Below are positions 52,199 to 61,645 of a stretch of 64,000 nt of DNA, piece by piece. Under the pieces are notes generated by a model that did not search any database, had not been told where the DNA came from, and saw only the letters and a program-made list of their open reading frames with translations. Origin of the DNA: Eutrophocola sp965662685 (GTDB taxonomy: Bacteria; Pseudomonadota; Gammaproteobacteria; Pseudomonadales; Pseudohongiellaceae); assembly GCA_965662685.1 (NCBI GenBank), contig CBFIIQ010000011.1, positions 13,572 through 77,571 of the forward strand, given 5' to 3'. How positions within the stretch are numbered: position 1 is the stretch's first letter; each line of letters opens with the position of its first letter. A program made the position numbers and the translations under genes.

Positions 52199-52597
52199 TT
52201 ACTCTTTACTAATGGTGAAGGTAAAATCATCAGCCAGTGTATGGCCGTCAATAGATATTACCTGAAAGACCACTTGATACTTTCCCGCTTCAAGCAGGGG
52301 AATATCCAGCTCAATTTCCTTGCCGAAGGCCGTGGATTGACCGATACGGTTGCGGGGCAGTCTCACCGAAATGGTATCGCCCACTTGCAGCATCTTTTCA
52401 TTCACTGGCAGAATTCTGGCATTGGTGATCGTTACTTCCCCGGGAAATACTAGGCGTAACAGCTTCGGTGCCCGTTCGATCACGGCATCATGATCGGGTA
52501 CTGTGGTGGCAATACCGGTATGGGCCCGGACTGGACTTGCCAGTAAGAGCAATAGCGCCATATATATTATTTGATGGTTGAAAAGATCTGTTTTCAT
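52199..52597 (-). CDS. CopC-domain periplasmic protein
   Basis: A 132-residue exported protein. The signal peptide has hydrophobic core MALLLLLASPVRA, cleaved before HTGIATTVPDHDAVI. The mature protein is a small Ig-like beta sandwich of the CopC type (APKLLRLVFPGEVTITNARI, GKYQVVFQVISIDGHTLADD, FTFTIS). The His after the signal cleavage site and the SIDGHTLADDFTF end are typical copper-binding positions of CopC. The methionine-rich loop of classical CopC is not seen. It is divergent from the esterase gene across 90 bp. No CopD partner is adjacent. The start could be 12 codons further upstream (52633). Confidence 0.85.
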   Translation of the reverse strand: MKTDLFNHQIIYMALLLLLASPVRAHTGIATTVPDHDAVIERAPKLLRLVFPGEVTITNARILPVNEKMLQVGDTISVRLPRNRIGQSTAFGKEIELDIPLLEAGKYQVVFQVISIDGHTLADDFTFTISKE

Positions 52598-52687
52598 GAC
52601 AGCGCAATGAGATTTGGTGTGGATAATTCCCATGATACTATCGTTGGCAACAGGCTTGACACTGCTAATTTTTACGAGGGGGAAACC

Positions 52688-53728
52688 ATGAAGGTAAAAC
52701 GAATTTCCACATTACTAACAGGAATGCTCATTCTGCTGCTTCCAGTTTTTGTTGCTGCCCAGAATATCGGCCAACTGGACCAGATCAAGGTTTATGGTCC
52801 CTCACTGGCCGGCAATCTCTCCAATGACGATCCGGAGCGTAATGTGCTGGTATATCTGCCACCTTCCTACTCTTCTGAATCCGACAAACACTACCCGGTA
52901 ATCTATCTATTGCATGGTTATACAGATTCCGAAACCAACTGGTTTGGCCTCAATGGCACCCATTTCGTCAATGTACCTGATGCTGTAGATACCGCCTGGA
53001 AAGCCGGTGCTGAAGAAATGATTATCGTCATGCCCAATGCCTTTACACGTTTTCAGGGCAGTATGTATTCCAATTCTGTGACCACCGGTGACTGGGAAAG
53101 CTATGTGGCGAAAGACCTGGTGACCTATATTGATGAGCACTATCGCACCCTGGCCAGCCGCGAGAGCAGGGGACTGGCGGGCCACTCGATGGGGGGGTAC
53201 GGCACTGTTCGCATTGGCATGAAGTACCCGGAAGTATTTTCTTCTTTGTATGCCATGAGTCCCTGCTGTATGGGCGCTAATATGAACCCGACCCTGGAGC
53301 AGTATGCCCCTGCAATTGCCATTGAAAATGATGAACAGCTGGCCAATGAAGGTTTTGGTGTGAAAGCCGCAATGGCTTCTGCCGCGGTCTGGTCACCCAA
53401 TCCTGATAACCCGCCGTTTTATATTGACCTGCCGTTCAAGGATGGGGAGCTGCAAACCGATGTCGTGGCGCGCTGGGTGGCCAATGCGCCATTGGTGATG
53501 ATGCACCAGTATATTCCGCAGTTGCAGTCTTTTACGGATATCTATATTGATGCCGGTGACCGGGATACAGGTATTGCCGCCACCGTACGGGAAATGGACG
53601 CCATTCTTGAGAGTTATGGCGTGCCACACCGGGCCGCTATTTATGAAGGCGATCATGTCAGCGGGATTCATGAGCGTATTAGCACGCAACTGATGCCCAT
53701 GTTTTCCGATGTGCTGGTTTCCCAATAA
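52688..53728 (+). CDS. Exported esterase-D/feruloyl esterase-like alpha/beta hydrolase
   Basis: A 346-residue secreted or periplasmic hydrolase. The signal peptide MKVKRISTLLTGMLILLLPV ends near FVAAQ. The alpha/beta hydrolase core has RNVLVYLPPSYSSESDKHYP, the oxyanion region VIYLLHGYTDSETNW and the nucleophile Ser167 in GLAGHSMGGYGTVR. A late Asp (IYIDAGDRDTG) and His (EGDHVSGIHERI) complete the triad. This is the esterase family of Fes/EstD/antigen-85-like proteins. GAGGGGGAAA before the ATG fixes the start at 52688. The substrate is unknown: ester or carbohydrate-linked acyl groups, and siderophore esters are a weaker option. Confidence 0.88.
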   Translation: MKVKRISTLLTGMLILLLPVFVAAQNIGQLDQIKVYGPSLAGNLSNDDPERNVLVYLPPSYSSESDKHYPVIYLLHGYTDSETNWFGLNGTHFVNVPDAVDTAWKAGAEEMIIVMPNAFTRFQGSMYSNSVTTGDWESYVAKDLVTYIDEHYRTLASRESRGLAGHSMGGYGTVRIGMKYPEVFSSLYAMSPCCMGANMNPTLEQYAPAIAIENDEQLANEGFGVKAAMASAAVWSPNPDNPPFYIDLPFKDGELQTDVVARWVANAPLVMMHQYIPQLQSFTDIYIDAGDRDTGIAATVREMDAILESYGVPHRAAIYEGDHVSGIHERISTQLMPMFSDVLVSQ

Positions 53729-53800
53729 TTTTTGTTGCGATAAATCGATCCATGCAGACAAATCTTCTGACTAAATGCAAAATTGGTTGTCCAATCAGCT

Positions 53801-55081
53801 ATGAATAGTTTGTCAGGCGATCTTCAGTCAATCACAGCAACGCAGCTTGAGCAGGCATATCGGCGTGATCCCGATCAGTTTCGTAGCTGGTTTATTGATG
53901 CTTATCAGCAGAATCCCCAATCTGTGCTACTGCAGGCCTGGAATGTGCGTCTGACTTTCGCTGAGACAGAGCAAAATTCCTCCACGGAAAATACGACCCT
54001 GACAGACGGCTACCCGGCCGACAATTCACTGCTGCTCCATGTGGTATTAATTTCAGTGCTGGTGTGGGCTATTGCAAAACTTCCTGATTTTATCGCACTA
54101 GATGCGCAATGGTTTTATCCCCGCTTTATTCCCTTTCTGGTGATTTCAGCTCTGGTTGTCTACTTCACTATCAGCCGTGCTCTAGAGAAAGCTCAGCTGT
54201 TGATGAGTATTGGAGGAGTAACAGCTGTCTTGCTGGTTTTACTGTTGTTGCCGGACAGGCCCGATTCGGATTCTATAACCATGGCCCTGATTCACTCTCC
54301 TTTTGTCATGTTGAGCCTGCTGGGTCTGACCTTTTGCGACAGGGATTGGCGCGAGTCTCCAGCACGTCTGGGCTTTATCTGCTATGGCGGGGAAGCAATT
54401 ATCTTTACTGCGTTGATCCTGCTCGGTGGTGGGGTGCTCACCGCCATGTCCCTGGGCCTGTTCGAGCTGATAGGTATACCCATTAATGAATGGTTTTTTG
54501 ACTATGTGGTGTTGTGGGGGGCGATGTCAGCGCCGCTGATTGCTACCTGGCTCTGGGATCAGGTGATGCACCGGGAAAGCAAACTTGCCAGCGTTATTGC
54601 CAATGTGTTTTCGCCATTATTTTTGTTGTTAACGGTGGCTTATCTGCTGGCATTGCTGGGTCAGCAACGCAGTCCATTTAATGACAGGGAATTTCTGATT
54701 ATCTTTAATGCCCTACTGCTGGTGGTGTGGGGAATTACGGTGTTTTCAGTCGCTGGCAGGGGAGAAAAAGGATCAAGGTTGCTGGATCTGACAAACCTCA
54801 GTCTGGTCTTCGTTACACTGGTGATCGATGCCATTGCCCTGACGGCGATTCTGTATCGCTTGCTGGAATTTGGTATTACCCCTAACCGTGTCGCGGTAAG
54901 CGGAGCAAACCTGTTAATATTTATTCACCTGTTATGGATTTTCTATGAATATGCCAGAGCCTTTAATGGCAACAGCTCAACAGAGGTTATTCGGACTACC
55001 ATTGGCAGGTATCTGCCGGTTTATTCAGCCTGGTCGTTGCTTGTTGTTTTAGTCTTGCCACTGGCATTCGGATTTCAATAA
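53801..55081 (+). CDS. Polytopic membrane protein, DUF4153-like
   Basis: A 426-residue protein. A soluble N-terminal part of about 75 residues (ITATQLEQAYRRDPDQFRSW) comes first. Then about eleven hydrophobic segments in pairs run from residue 80 to the end. The last part (ISYY-like region TTIGRYLPVYSAWSLLVVLV, LPLAFGF) resembles the end of DUF4153 proteins. It has no transporter or enzyme motif that I recognise. The ATG at 53801 is taken as start; the frame also runs to a TTG at 53783. It is 72 bp after the esterase and may be co-transcribed. Function unknown. Confidence 0.72.
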   Translation: MNSLSGDLQSITATQLEQAYRRDPDQFRSWFIDAYQQNPQSVLLQAWNVRLTFAETEQNSSTENTTLTDGYPADNSLLLHVVLISVLVWAIAKLPDFIALDAQWFYPRFIPFLVISALVVYFTISRALEKAQLLMSIGGVTAVLLVLLLLPDRPDSDSITMALIHSPFVMLSLLGLTFCDRDWRESPARLGFICYGGEAIIFTALILLGGGVLTAMSLGLFELIGIPINEWFFDYVVLWGAMSAPLIATWLWDQVMHRESKLASVIANVFSPLFLLLTVAYLLALLGQQRSPFNDREFLIIFNALLLVVWGITVFSVAGRGEKGSRLLDLTNLSLVFVTLVIDAIALTAILYRLLEFGITPNRVAVSGANLLIFIHLLWIFYEYARAFNGNSSTEVIRTTIGRYLPVYSAWSLLVVLVLPLAFGFQ

Positions 55082-55138
55082 ACGCTTGCCAACAAAACTA
55101 AATTTTCGTAAATCCTTCAGTGCTACTCCTTTTCAATG

Positions 55139-55762
55139 TTAATCCGGCTCTTCCAGACTGAGACCAGGCAGGGACTTTGTGATCATGGTTCGTCCCTCGT
55201 TGCTGACCAGTGAACGGTCCAGCAATAGAACTTCCAGCTTGTCCAAACCGGCAAGATGATTCAGGCCTGCATCACTGACTTTGGTATCGAAAAGGGAAAT
55301 GGTTTTTAGCGATGTCAGGGTGCCGAGAGTGGGCAGGCCTGAGTCTGTGATACTGGTCCCACCGATAAGCAGTGTTTCCAGCTTGTTCATTCCCCTGAGT
55401 GAATCAAGGCCATCATCGCTCAGGTTTGTGCGAAATAGATTAAGGAAAACAAGCTTTGTCATTGCTTTGAGATGGGCAATGCCGCTGTCGCCTACTTGCG
55501 TAAGCCGCAGGTCCAGTGAATGGATATTATCAACAGTTGCCAGCCTGGCAAGATCTTCATCGCTGACCTCTGTGCGATGCAGATCTATGGCATAACTAAC
55601 TTTGCCCGATGCGTCCTGCACAGCACTGATGCTGCCGCCAAGACTGTCAATAATTTGTACGACATCCTCAAAATCCTGGCTCTGGGATGCGGCAGGCAAT
55701 GCAGGTAACAAGCTCAGTACTAAAAATAAGGTTCGAGTCACTGGTTGATACAGGTATTTCAA
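55139..55762 (-). CDS. Exported leucine-rich repeat protein
   Basis: A 207-residue protein with a signal peptide (TLFLVLSLLPALPAASQSQ) and about five leucine-rich repeats of roughly 24 residues. The repeats run from IDLHRTEVSDEDLARLATVD through LDLRLTQVGDSGIAHLKAMT to LFDTKVSDAGLNHLAGLDKL. The consensus T-V-D-GL-L-L-L-L.L matches LRR families common in environmental bacteria. It probably is a periplasmic or surface interaction module. It lies 31 bp after the SMP-30-like gene on the same strand, so the two may be one operon. No enzyme domain is present. Confidence 0.83.
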   Translation of the reverse strand: MKYLYQPVTRTLFLVLSLLPALPAASQSQDFEDVVQIIDSLGGSISAVQDASGKVSYAIDLHRTEVSDEDLARLATVDNIHSLDLRLTQVGDSGIAHLKAMTKLVFLNLFRTNLSDDGLDSLRGMNKLETLLIGGTSITDSGLPTLGTLTSLKTISLFDTKVSDAGLNHLAGLDKLEVLLLDRSLVSNEGRTMITKSLPGLSLEEPD

Positions 55763-55793
55763 AATAAAACCTCACGCCAGATGCACTGACGCA

Positions 55794-56711
55794 TCAAAGC
55801 TTGATAAACGCCAGGGCGTTGTTTGGATTCAGGGGGATCACCAGTTGATTTTGTACCGAGTCGTAGCACATGGAGGCTGCACTTGGAATGCCGCTGGCAA
55901 TGATCTCGGCTGACTGGCCTGGCCTGATACGGGAGACGCTGCCAAAGCGCACACTGCTGACATACTTGGTGCCATCTTCGGTCACCACCACACCATCATT
56001 GCCACCCTCGGCGGCAAACTCGGTATTAAGCACGTCCCCATCAGGGCTGTAGGTAATTACCGCATTGTTATTGATATTTACCACGACAATATTACCTTCG
56101 GTATCCATGGCGACACCGTTGGGAACACTCAAGGGGCCACCTTCCGCAAATACAGATACTTCCCCCATGGGGTCGACTTTGTAAATCAGTTCAGGATCTC
56201 GTGAATTGGAAATATAGGCAGTACCGTCAGCGGCTACGGCGATACCGTTAAGGATGGTAGAGCCGGGTATCTCGATAGAGCGCAGGGGTTCGCCAGTCTC
56301 CAGGCTGAAGCTTCTCAGGTAACCGACATCTACCGTGTATAAATAGTCACCCTGTATGGCGCTACCCAGCGGGTTGTGTAATTCCAGTCCATCGCGCGTG
56401 ACACCGATCCACTTTGCAGTATGGACACTGCCATCGGGATTAATCAACGAAACAAAGCCATCCTGCTCAGCTGCTTCCGCGCGATTGCCGGCATTCATGG
56501 CAAGGATCAGATTTTTGTTGGCATCAAAAGTACAGCTCTCGGTAAAGTTAAAACTGCCATAGACTTTGACGTTGTCAGACATGGTCATTTTAGTACCAGC
56601 TTCATTTACTGAGCCAAGGGGTTCGCCAGCAGTAAATTCCTGTGTGTATCCTGAAACGGAAAAACTGCCAGTCAAAATAAACAATATTGTCGTTAAGTGT
56701 CGTCGCTTCAT
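55794..56711 (-). CDS. Exported SMP-30/NHL-type beta-propeller protein
   Basis: A 305-residue secreted or periplasmic protein with signal peptide MKRRHLTTILFILTGSFSVSGYTQ, written in two parts here as MKRRHLTTIL and FILTGSFSVS. Repeated blades follow, for example LNGIAVAADGTAYISNSRDP, VPNGVAMDTEGNIVVVNINN and GNDGVVVTEDGTKYVSSVRF. The recurring G-A-G-YV pattern is typical of six-bladed propellers of the gluconolactonase/SMP-30 or NHL type. Metal ligands of true lactonases cannot be confirmed. It is followed by the LRR gene. It may act as a lactonase or only bind ligands. Confidence 0.78.
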   Translation of the reverse strand: MKRRHLTTILFILTGSFSVSGYTQEFTAGEPLGSVNEAGTKMTMSDNVKVYGSFNFTESCTFDANKNLILAMNAGNRAEAAEQDGFVSLINPDGSVHTAKWIGVTRDGLELHNPLGSAIQGDYLYTVDVGYLRSFSLETGEPLRSIEIPGSTILNGIAVAADGTAYISNSRDPELIYKVDPMGEVSVFAEGGPLSVPNGVAMDTEGNIVVVNINNNAVITYSPDGDVLNTEFAAEGGNDGVVVTEDGTKYVSSVRFGSVSRIRPGQSAEIIASGIPSAASMCYDSVQNQLVIPLNPNNALAFIKL

Positions 56712-56793
56712 TTTCTGTGATTCTCCTTTGGATCTTTAGTTATCAGTCTCTGGCTCTGTTAGCGCCCAGGACTGATTTATATAATTATTGCGT

Positions 56794-57036
56794 TCATTGC
56801 GGGTCATGGGGAAGGGCGTTAAATTCCTTCCTCTTTTCATCAAACCAAAGCTGCATTTTTCCTTCCGTCTGCATAAGTATTTTCATTTTTTCCATGGCCA
56901 GCAAGTGAGCGTCATCTTTTTGTTGAAACATTTCCATCCCATGCTGTTTACTTAATTCAGCGATTGCTTCAAATGAGTCTGCAGTGAATGATTTTTCACA
57001 AGCACCTCCCAATTGTAGACAGGTCATTGTTTTCAT
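56794..57036 (-). CDS. Small DUF1059-like protein
   Basis: An 80-residue cytosolic protein. It begins MKTMTCLQLGGACEKSFTAD with two cysteines spaced like the CR..GG.C pattern of DUF1059, followed by SFEAIAELSKQHGMEMFQQK and a helical tail. The Cys and His residues could bind metal. The reading frame is intact, with a purine-rich site before the ATG. The function is unknown. It stands alone between the SMP-30-like gene and the PQQ dehydrogenase. Confidence 0.65.
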   Translation of the reverse strand: MKTMTCLQLGGACEKSFTADSFEAIAELSKQHGMEMFQQKDDAHLLAMEKMKILMQTEGKMQLWFDEKRKEFNALPHDPQ

Positions 57037-57267
57037 TATTATCTCCGGTCATGTTTGTTGTTTTTTGAGCATCACAGCCGGACTTTTCCTGATGCCAATG
57101 CGGTTGACTAAAAACCCTGTGTCCAGCACTATCCTGAGCCTGATTAAAACATAAGAATAATCCATTGGGTAAACATCCCCTCTAACGGGATGGTGGCACG
57201 ATTACTATAGAACTTGCCTGATCTGGAATAGACAAATTTAAACCTGGTTGATAGAAATGGGGGATTC

Positions 57268-59628
57268 ATGACACGCTTTGCCACGGGAATTGTTATGCAA
57301 GGAATTAATAAAACAGCATTTTTAATAGTGCTTATGTTACTGGCCCAGTTTTCTGCTGCCCAGACCACTACCAGAGATGGCGTTTACACCGAAGCCCAGG
57401 CCATTGCTGGTGGAGCGCTCTATCTACGTTCCTGTGTTGAATGTCATGGCATTACCCTGGCCGGCGGTGAGGCTGGTCCAGCGCTTGTGGGCGGTCCCTT
57501 CTGGGAGCAGTGGCAGGACCAGTCGCTGGTGGCGTTTTACCAGATTACGGCCTCCACTATGCCGGTGAATAATCCCAATGGTTTTTCCCCGGCACAATAT
57601 ACCGATCTGGTAGCGTTTATGTTGCAACAAAACGGACTGCCCGCTGGAGAAAATCCTTTATCTGACAGTGCCGGTGATCTTGTTGCGATAACCATGCAGG
57701 CTTCATTGCAGCCGGTACGGGTTGCCTCCTTGCTCAACGGTGCCTCAACCGCGCAACGGGTCATCGAATACGAATGGCTGGGGTATCACAATGACACCCA
57801 CGCGACACGCTACGCCCCGCTTGATCAGATCAATAAAGACAATGTGAATAATCTTGAAGTTGCCTGGCGCTGGACTACTCTTAACCACGGCCCCAATCCT
57901 GAATTTAATTATGAGTCCACGCCGATAATGGCTGATGGCGTGCTCTATGCTACCGCTGGACGGCGTCGTGATGTGGTGGCCATTGACCCTGTTACCGGTG
58001 AAAATCTGTGGATGTTTCGTTATGACGAGGGCGCCAGGCGTGGTCCCAGGGTCAATTCTGGCAGGGGTGTTTCCCTGTGGCGCAATGAAAGCGAGTCCCG
58101 GGTTGTTCTGGTGACTCCCGGTTATTACCTGATTTCATTGGACACTGCGACCGGCAAGCCTGATCCGGATTTCGGCGAGAACGGGGTAGTAGACCTGCGT
58201 GTTGGCCAGGAAGACCGTTTTGACATTGATATTGAGTCAATCGGTTCCGGACTGACTGCGCCGCCAGTAATAGTTAATGACGTCGTTATTATTGGCGCAG
58301 CCTTTTCCTCCGGTGGTTCGCCCAGAAGCATGCGTGGGCCGGCTGGTAATATTCGCGGTTATGATATTCACACTGGTGAGATGCTGTGGATTTTCCATAC
58401 CATTCCCCAGGATGATGAGTTCGGTGTAGAAACCTGGCGCAACAACAGCAATGCCTATACCGGTAATGCCGGTTCCTGGGCGACCATGTCGGCTGATCAG
58501 GAACGCGGTATTGTCTATGTACCCGTTGAGGCGGCGACAGGGGATATGTATGGCGGCCATCGCCCCGGCGATAACCTTTTTAGTCAGACGCTGGTGGCAC
58601 TGGATGCCAAAACCGGTGAACGTATCTGGCATTTTCAGCTGATTCACCATGATGTCTGGGATTATGATCCTCCCACAGCGCCGGTATTGGCGGAACTGGA
58701 AGTGGATGGGGAAATCATTCCGGCCGCTATTCAGGTGAGCAAGCAGGGTCTGGTTTATACCCTTAATCGGGTAACCGGTGAGCCGGTATGGCCGATCGAG
58801 GAGAGACCGGTACCCCAATCCACTATTCCCGGTGAGCAGACCTCGCCCACCCAGCCTTTTCCTTCCAAACCGGCGCCCTTTGAACGAATCGGATTGACAG
58901 AGGATGACCTGCTGGACTGGACGCCGGAAATCAAGGCTGAAGCGGTGCGGCTGCTTAATGAATACACCTATGGGCCAGTTTTTACACCGCCTTCCCTGAT
59001 TAGTGAAACTAATCGCGGAACTTTATTTATGCCTGGCTTTGGTGGCGGAGCCAACTGGCAGGGCGTAGCCTTTGATCCTGAAACCAATATGCTCTACGTG
59101 CCGTCTACCTCACATCCCATGAGTATTGGCTTAACCACAGATACCTTCTTTGAAGACAGTGATTTTGATTACGCCATGGGCCGTGGTTTCGGTGTCGAGG
59201 GACCTTATGGTTTACCTTTGATCAAACCACCCTATGGACGTATTACGGCAATCGACATGAACGCCGGTGAGCATGCCTGGATGATGGCTAATGCGGATAC
59301 TCCACAGGAAATTCTCGAGCATCCAAGGTTGCGTGGGGTTGATATACCCGAGCGCACCGGCCATGGCGACCGTGGCGGTATGCTGGTGACAAAATCACTG
59401 CTGTTTTCTGGCGAAGGTGCCGGTTTATATGGTGGTCAGACTGGCGGTGGGCCGATGTTTCGCGCCCATGACAAGGCTACGGGTGAGATCATCAGTGAAT
59501 TTGAATTGCCTGCCAAACAAACCGGACTGCCCATGACTTACCAGATAGATGGTGTGCAATACATTGTGGTGCCTGTAGGGGATACCGGGCATCCGGGTGA
59601 GCTTGTGGCGCTGAAGGTGGCCGAATAA
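57268..59628 (+). CDS. PQQ-dependent dehydrogenase with N-terminal cytochrome c domain
   Basis: A 786-residue periplasmic quinohaemoprotein. After a signal peptide (AFLIVLMLLAQFSAAQ) comes a class I cytochrome c domain with CVECH (Cys56, Cys59, His60) and a later Met ligand candidate (ASTMPVNNP). From about residue 160 an eight-bladed PQQ propeller begins (YEWLGYHNDTHATRYAPLDQ, then GVLYATAGRRRDVVAIDPVT). It ends with IDGVQYIVVPVGDTGHPGE. The motif VPQSTIPGEQTSPTQPFPSK is typical of the glucose/quinate-type and related dehydrogenases. It oxidises an alcohol or sugar and passes electrons to the fused haem. GGGGGA supports the start at 57268. PQQ biosynthesis genes are not in the window. Confidence 0.9.
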   Translation: MTRFATGIVMQGINKTAFLIVLMLLAQFSAAQTTTRDGVYTEAQAIAGGALYLRSCVECHGITLAGGEAGPALVGGPFWEQWQDQSLVAFYQITASTMPVNNPNGFSPAQYTDLVAFMLQQNGLPAGENPLSDSAGDLVAITMQASLQPVRVASLLNGASTAQRVIEYEWLGYHNDTHATRYAPLDQINKDNVNNLEVAWRWTTLNHGPNPEFNYESTPIMADGVLYATAGRRRDVVAIDPVTGENLWMFRYDEGARRGPRVNSGRGVSLWRNESESRVVLVTPGYYLISLDTATGKPDPDFGENGVVDLRVGQEDRFDIDIESIGSGLTAPPVIVNDVVIIGAAFSSGGSPRSMRGPAGNIRGYDIHTGEMLWIFHTIPQDDEFGVETWRNNSNAYTGNAGSWATMSADQERGIVYVPVEAATGDMYGGHRPGDNLFSQTLVALDAKTGERIWHFQLIHHDVWDYDPPTAPVLAELEVDGEIIPAAIQVSKQGLVYTLNRVTGEPVWPIEERPVPQSTIPGEQTSPTQPFPSKPAPFERIGLTEDDLLDWTPEIKAEAVRLLNEYTYGPVFTPPSLISETNRGTLFMPGFGGGANWQGVAFDPETNMLYVPSTSHPMSIGLTTDTFFEDSDFDYAMGRGFGVEGPYGLPLIKPPYGRITAIDMNAGEHAWMMANADTPQEILEHPRLRGVDIPERTGHGDRGGMLVTKSLLFSGEGAGLYGGQTGGGPMFRAHDKATGEIISEFELPAKQTGLPMTYQIDGVQYIVVPVGDTGHPGELVALKVAE

Positions 59629-59643
59629 GCCCTGCGGGCAGAG

Positions 59644-59760
59644 ACAAGTTACAAGTCTCAAGAAAACTTTCAGGGAAAGCTTGACGGCTGTACCTTACGA
59701 AACATCATTATTTGCGACTTGCGACTTGCGACTTGCGACTTGCGACTTGCGACTTGAAAC
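59644..59760. repeat. Inverted arms built of CAAG-containing 7-bp repeats
   Basis: The right arm holds six perfect tandem copies of TTGCGAC (59712-59753) followed by a degenerate TTGAAAC. The left arm (59644-59662) holds degenerate heptads of the opposite sense, ACAAGTT ACAAGTC TCAAG. It lies between the convergent PQQ dehydrogenase and FMN glutamate synthase-like genes. The tandem copies are prone to slippage. The layout matches the element at 45674-45759 with a different heptamer. Confidence 0.8.
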
Positions 59761-59764
59761 TTTT

Positions 59765-61369
59765 TTACCAGTGCCCGCTGGCGCATCGGTCCCAATCCTT
59801 TTCCCAGTTCCGGGGAATTTTGGCATCATTAAGTAAGAAACCAGGTTCCATTTCGGGGTAAAAGGCTTCGTAGGTTTCTACCGTATGCTGATTGACGCGG
59901 CGATTAATGTGAAAAGGTTTTACCTCTGCAAGCGAATTGACGCCGAGTTGCCCAAGTAGTTCAGCGAGTGCGCCTATCATGGCCTGATGATAATTAAATA
60001 CTCGCACGCCTTTGTCAGTGACATCGAGCTTGTTATAGCGCGCTGGATTTTGCGTGGCGACACCTGTGGGGCAGGAATCATTATTACAATGACGGGCTTG
60101 AATGCAGCCCAGCGCAAACATCATGCCGCGAGCGGAATTCACGGTGTCTGCTCCCAGCGCGCCAAGCCTGACCATGTGATAGGCCGATAACATCTTTCCC
60201 GCAGCGATTATTTTTATCTGGTCCTGCAGACCAATACCACGAATGGCATTGCTGATGAAATGAAGTCCCTCGCGCACCGGCGCGCCGACAGCATTGGTCA
60301 TTTCGATGGGCGCAGCACCGGTGCCACCTTCGCCGCCATCCACGGTAATGAAATCCGGTGTTATGCCGGTATCCAGCATAGCTTTACAAATACCCAGAAA
60401 TTCATGTTTACGGCCAAGGCATAATTTAAAACCGACCGGTTTGCCGCCGGACATGTCCCTGAGCTGCTTAACAAACTTCAGTAATCCTTCGGGATTGGAA
60501 AAGGCTGTGTGGTGGGGAGGGGAAATGACATCTTCACCTATTTTTACATGACGGATGTGGGCGATTTCTTCTGTCACTTTGGCGCCTGGCAGAATACCGC
60601 CATGGCCTGGTTTGGCTCCCTGTGAGATTTTGATTTCGATCATTTTCACCTGATCTTCGCGAGCCTTCTGCTGAAATAAATCAGGGTCGAAATGGCCCAG
60701 GTCATCGCGGCAGCCAAAATAACCGGTACCGATTTGCCAAACAATATCGCCTCCATATTTTCGGTGATGGTCCGTCAAGCCACCTTCGCCGGTATTCTGG
60801 AAAAAACTGCCCATTTTGGCGCCACGGTTCAGTGCCATCACGGCATTTTTACTCAGTGAACCATAGCTCATGGCTGAGATATTCAAGGTGGAAGCAGAAT
60901 AGGGCTTGCTGCAATTCACCTCACCAAACCCCTCGCGCAAAGTATCCGCTGCAACATGGACAGGGGTCATGGCATGATTGATCCATTCATAGCCATTTTT
61001 GTAGGTATCAAGAATTGTGCCGAAGGGTCGTGTGTCATTCTGCCTTTTTGCACGCTGATAGACGAGACTGCGCCATTCACGTGGCATGGGTGTGCCGTTG
61101 AGGTCTGATTCAACAAAATACTGCTGGATTTCCGGGCGGATAAATTCAAATAAATAACGAATATGGCCAATCACAGGATAAATACGCAGCACGGTGCGTT
61201 TGGTTTGAAGGATGTCGTAAATACCGGTTGCCATGATTGGAATAACCAATATCCAGAGCAGATTAAATAGCGCTGAGAAACTGGTAAGGGTAATTACAGC
61301 CAATGGTCCCAACACACAAAAAAACAGGAAAATCCTATGTACGGTCATTCTTAAAAACACTCCGGGCAT
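59765..61369 (-). CDS. FMN-binding glutamate synthase family protein, membrane-anchored
   Basis: A 534-residue protein with two N-terminal membrane helices (about 8-30 and 32-50) and a glutamate synthase-type FMN barrel. Motifs are SAMSYGSLSKNAVMALNRGA, GEGGLTDHHRKYGGDIVWQI, VDGGEGGTGAAPIEMTNAVG and the iron-sulfur cluster pattern CIQARHCNNDSCPTGVATQNP with cysteine spacings of 5 and 4. It lacks the glutaminase domain and belongs to the stand-alone GltB2-like group. The substrate is not established. Starts at 61369 or 61348 are both possible; neither has an ideal site. It converges on the PQQ dehydrogenase gene. Confidence 0.88.
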   Translation of the reverse strand: MPGVFLRMTVHRIFLFFCVLGPLAVITLTSFSALFNLLWILVIPIMATGIYDILQTKRTVLRIYPVIGHIRYLFEFIRPEIQQYFVESDLNGTPMPREWRSLVYQRAKRQNDTRPFGTILDTYKNGYEWINHAMTPVHVAADTLREGFGEVNCSKPYSASTLNISAMSYGSLSKNAVMALNRGAKMGSFFQNTGEGGLTDHHRKYGGDIVWQIGTGYFGCRDDLGHFDPDLFQQKAREDQVKMIEIKISQGAKPGHGGILPGAKVTEEIAHIRHVKIGEDVISPPHHTAFSNPEGLLKFVKQLRDMSGGKPVGFKLCLGRKHEFLGICKAMLDTGITPDFITVDGGEGGTGAAPIEMTNAVGAPVREGLHFISNAIRGIGLQDQIKIIAAGKMLSAYHMVRLGALGADTVNSARGMMFALGCIQARHCNNDSCPTGVATQNPARYNKLDVTDKGVRVFNYHQAMIGALAELLGQLGVNSLAEVKPFHINRRVNQHTVETYEAFYPEMEPGFLLNDAKIPRNWEKDWDRCASGHW

Positions 61370-61645
61370 AATGCTTACATCGACAGGGTTTTGATTAAAT
61401 CACAAAGGCCTGTCGGGAAACCACAATCCTGATTTTATCAGCATAGTATGCTGGAACTATTCAAGGGATATGGAGTCAGAGAAGGACCTGCGAATAAATT
61501 TTATAGCTCAAATACCTTGTATCCAGTGCTGTATTATTTATTTCTTTTACGTTGTACTATCCATCCCCCTGAATTTAATGAAAGACTTTCCTGTAAAGCT
61601 TTTTATAAAAATTCGAGGGCCATGGTTTTTATCTAGGAGTTAATT

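Noticed and set aside
59712..59753. Possible CRISPR array
   Set aside because: Six 7-bp units without spacers; it is a simple tandem repeat.
61448..61636. 62-codon plus-strand frame before the PEBP-family gene
   Set aside because: No ribosome site or family pattern; composition resembles AT-rich non-coding sequence.
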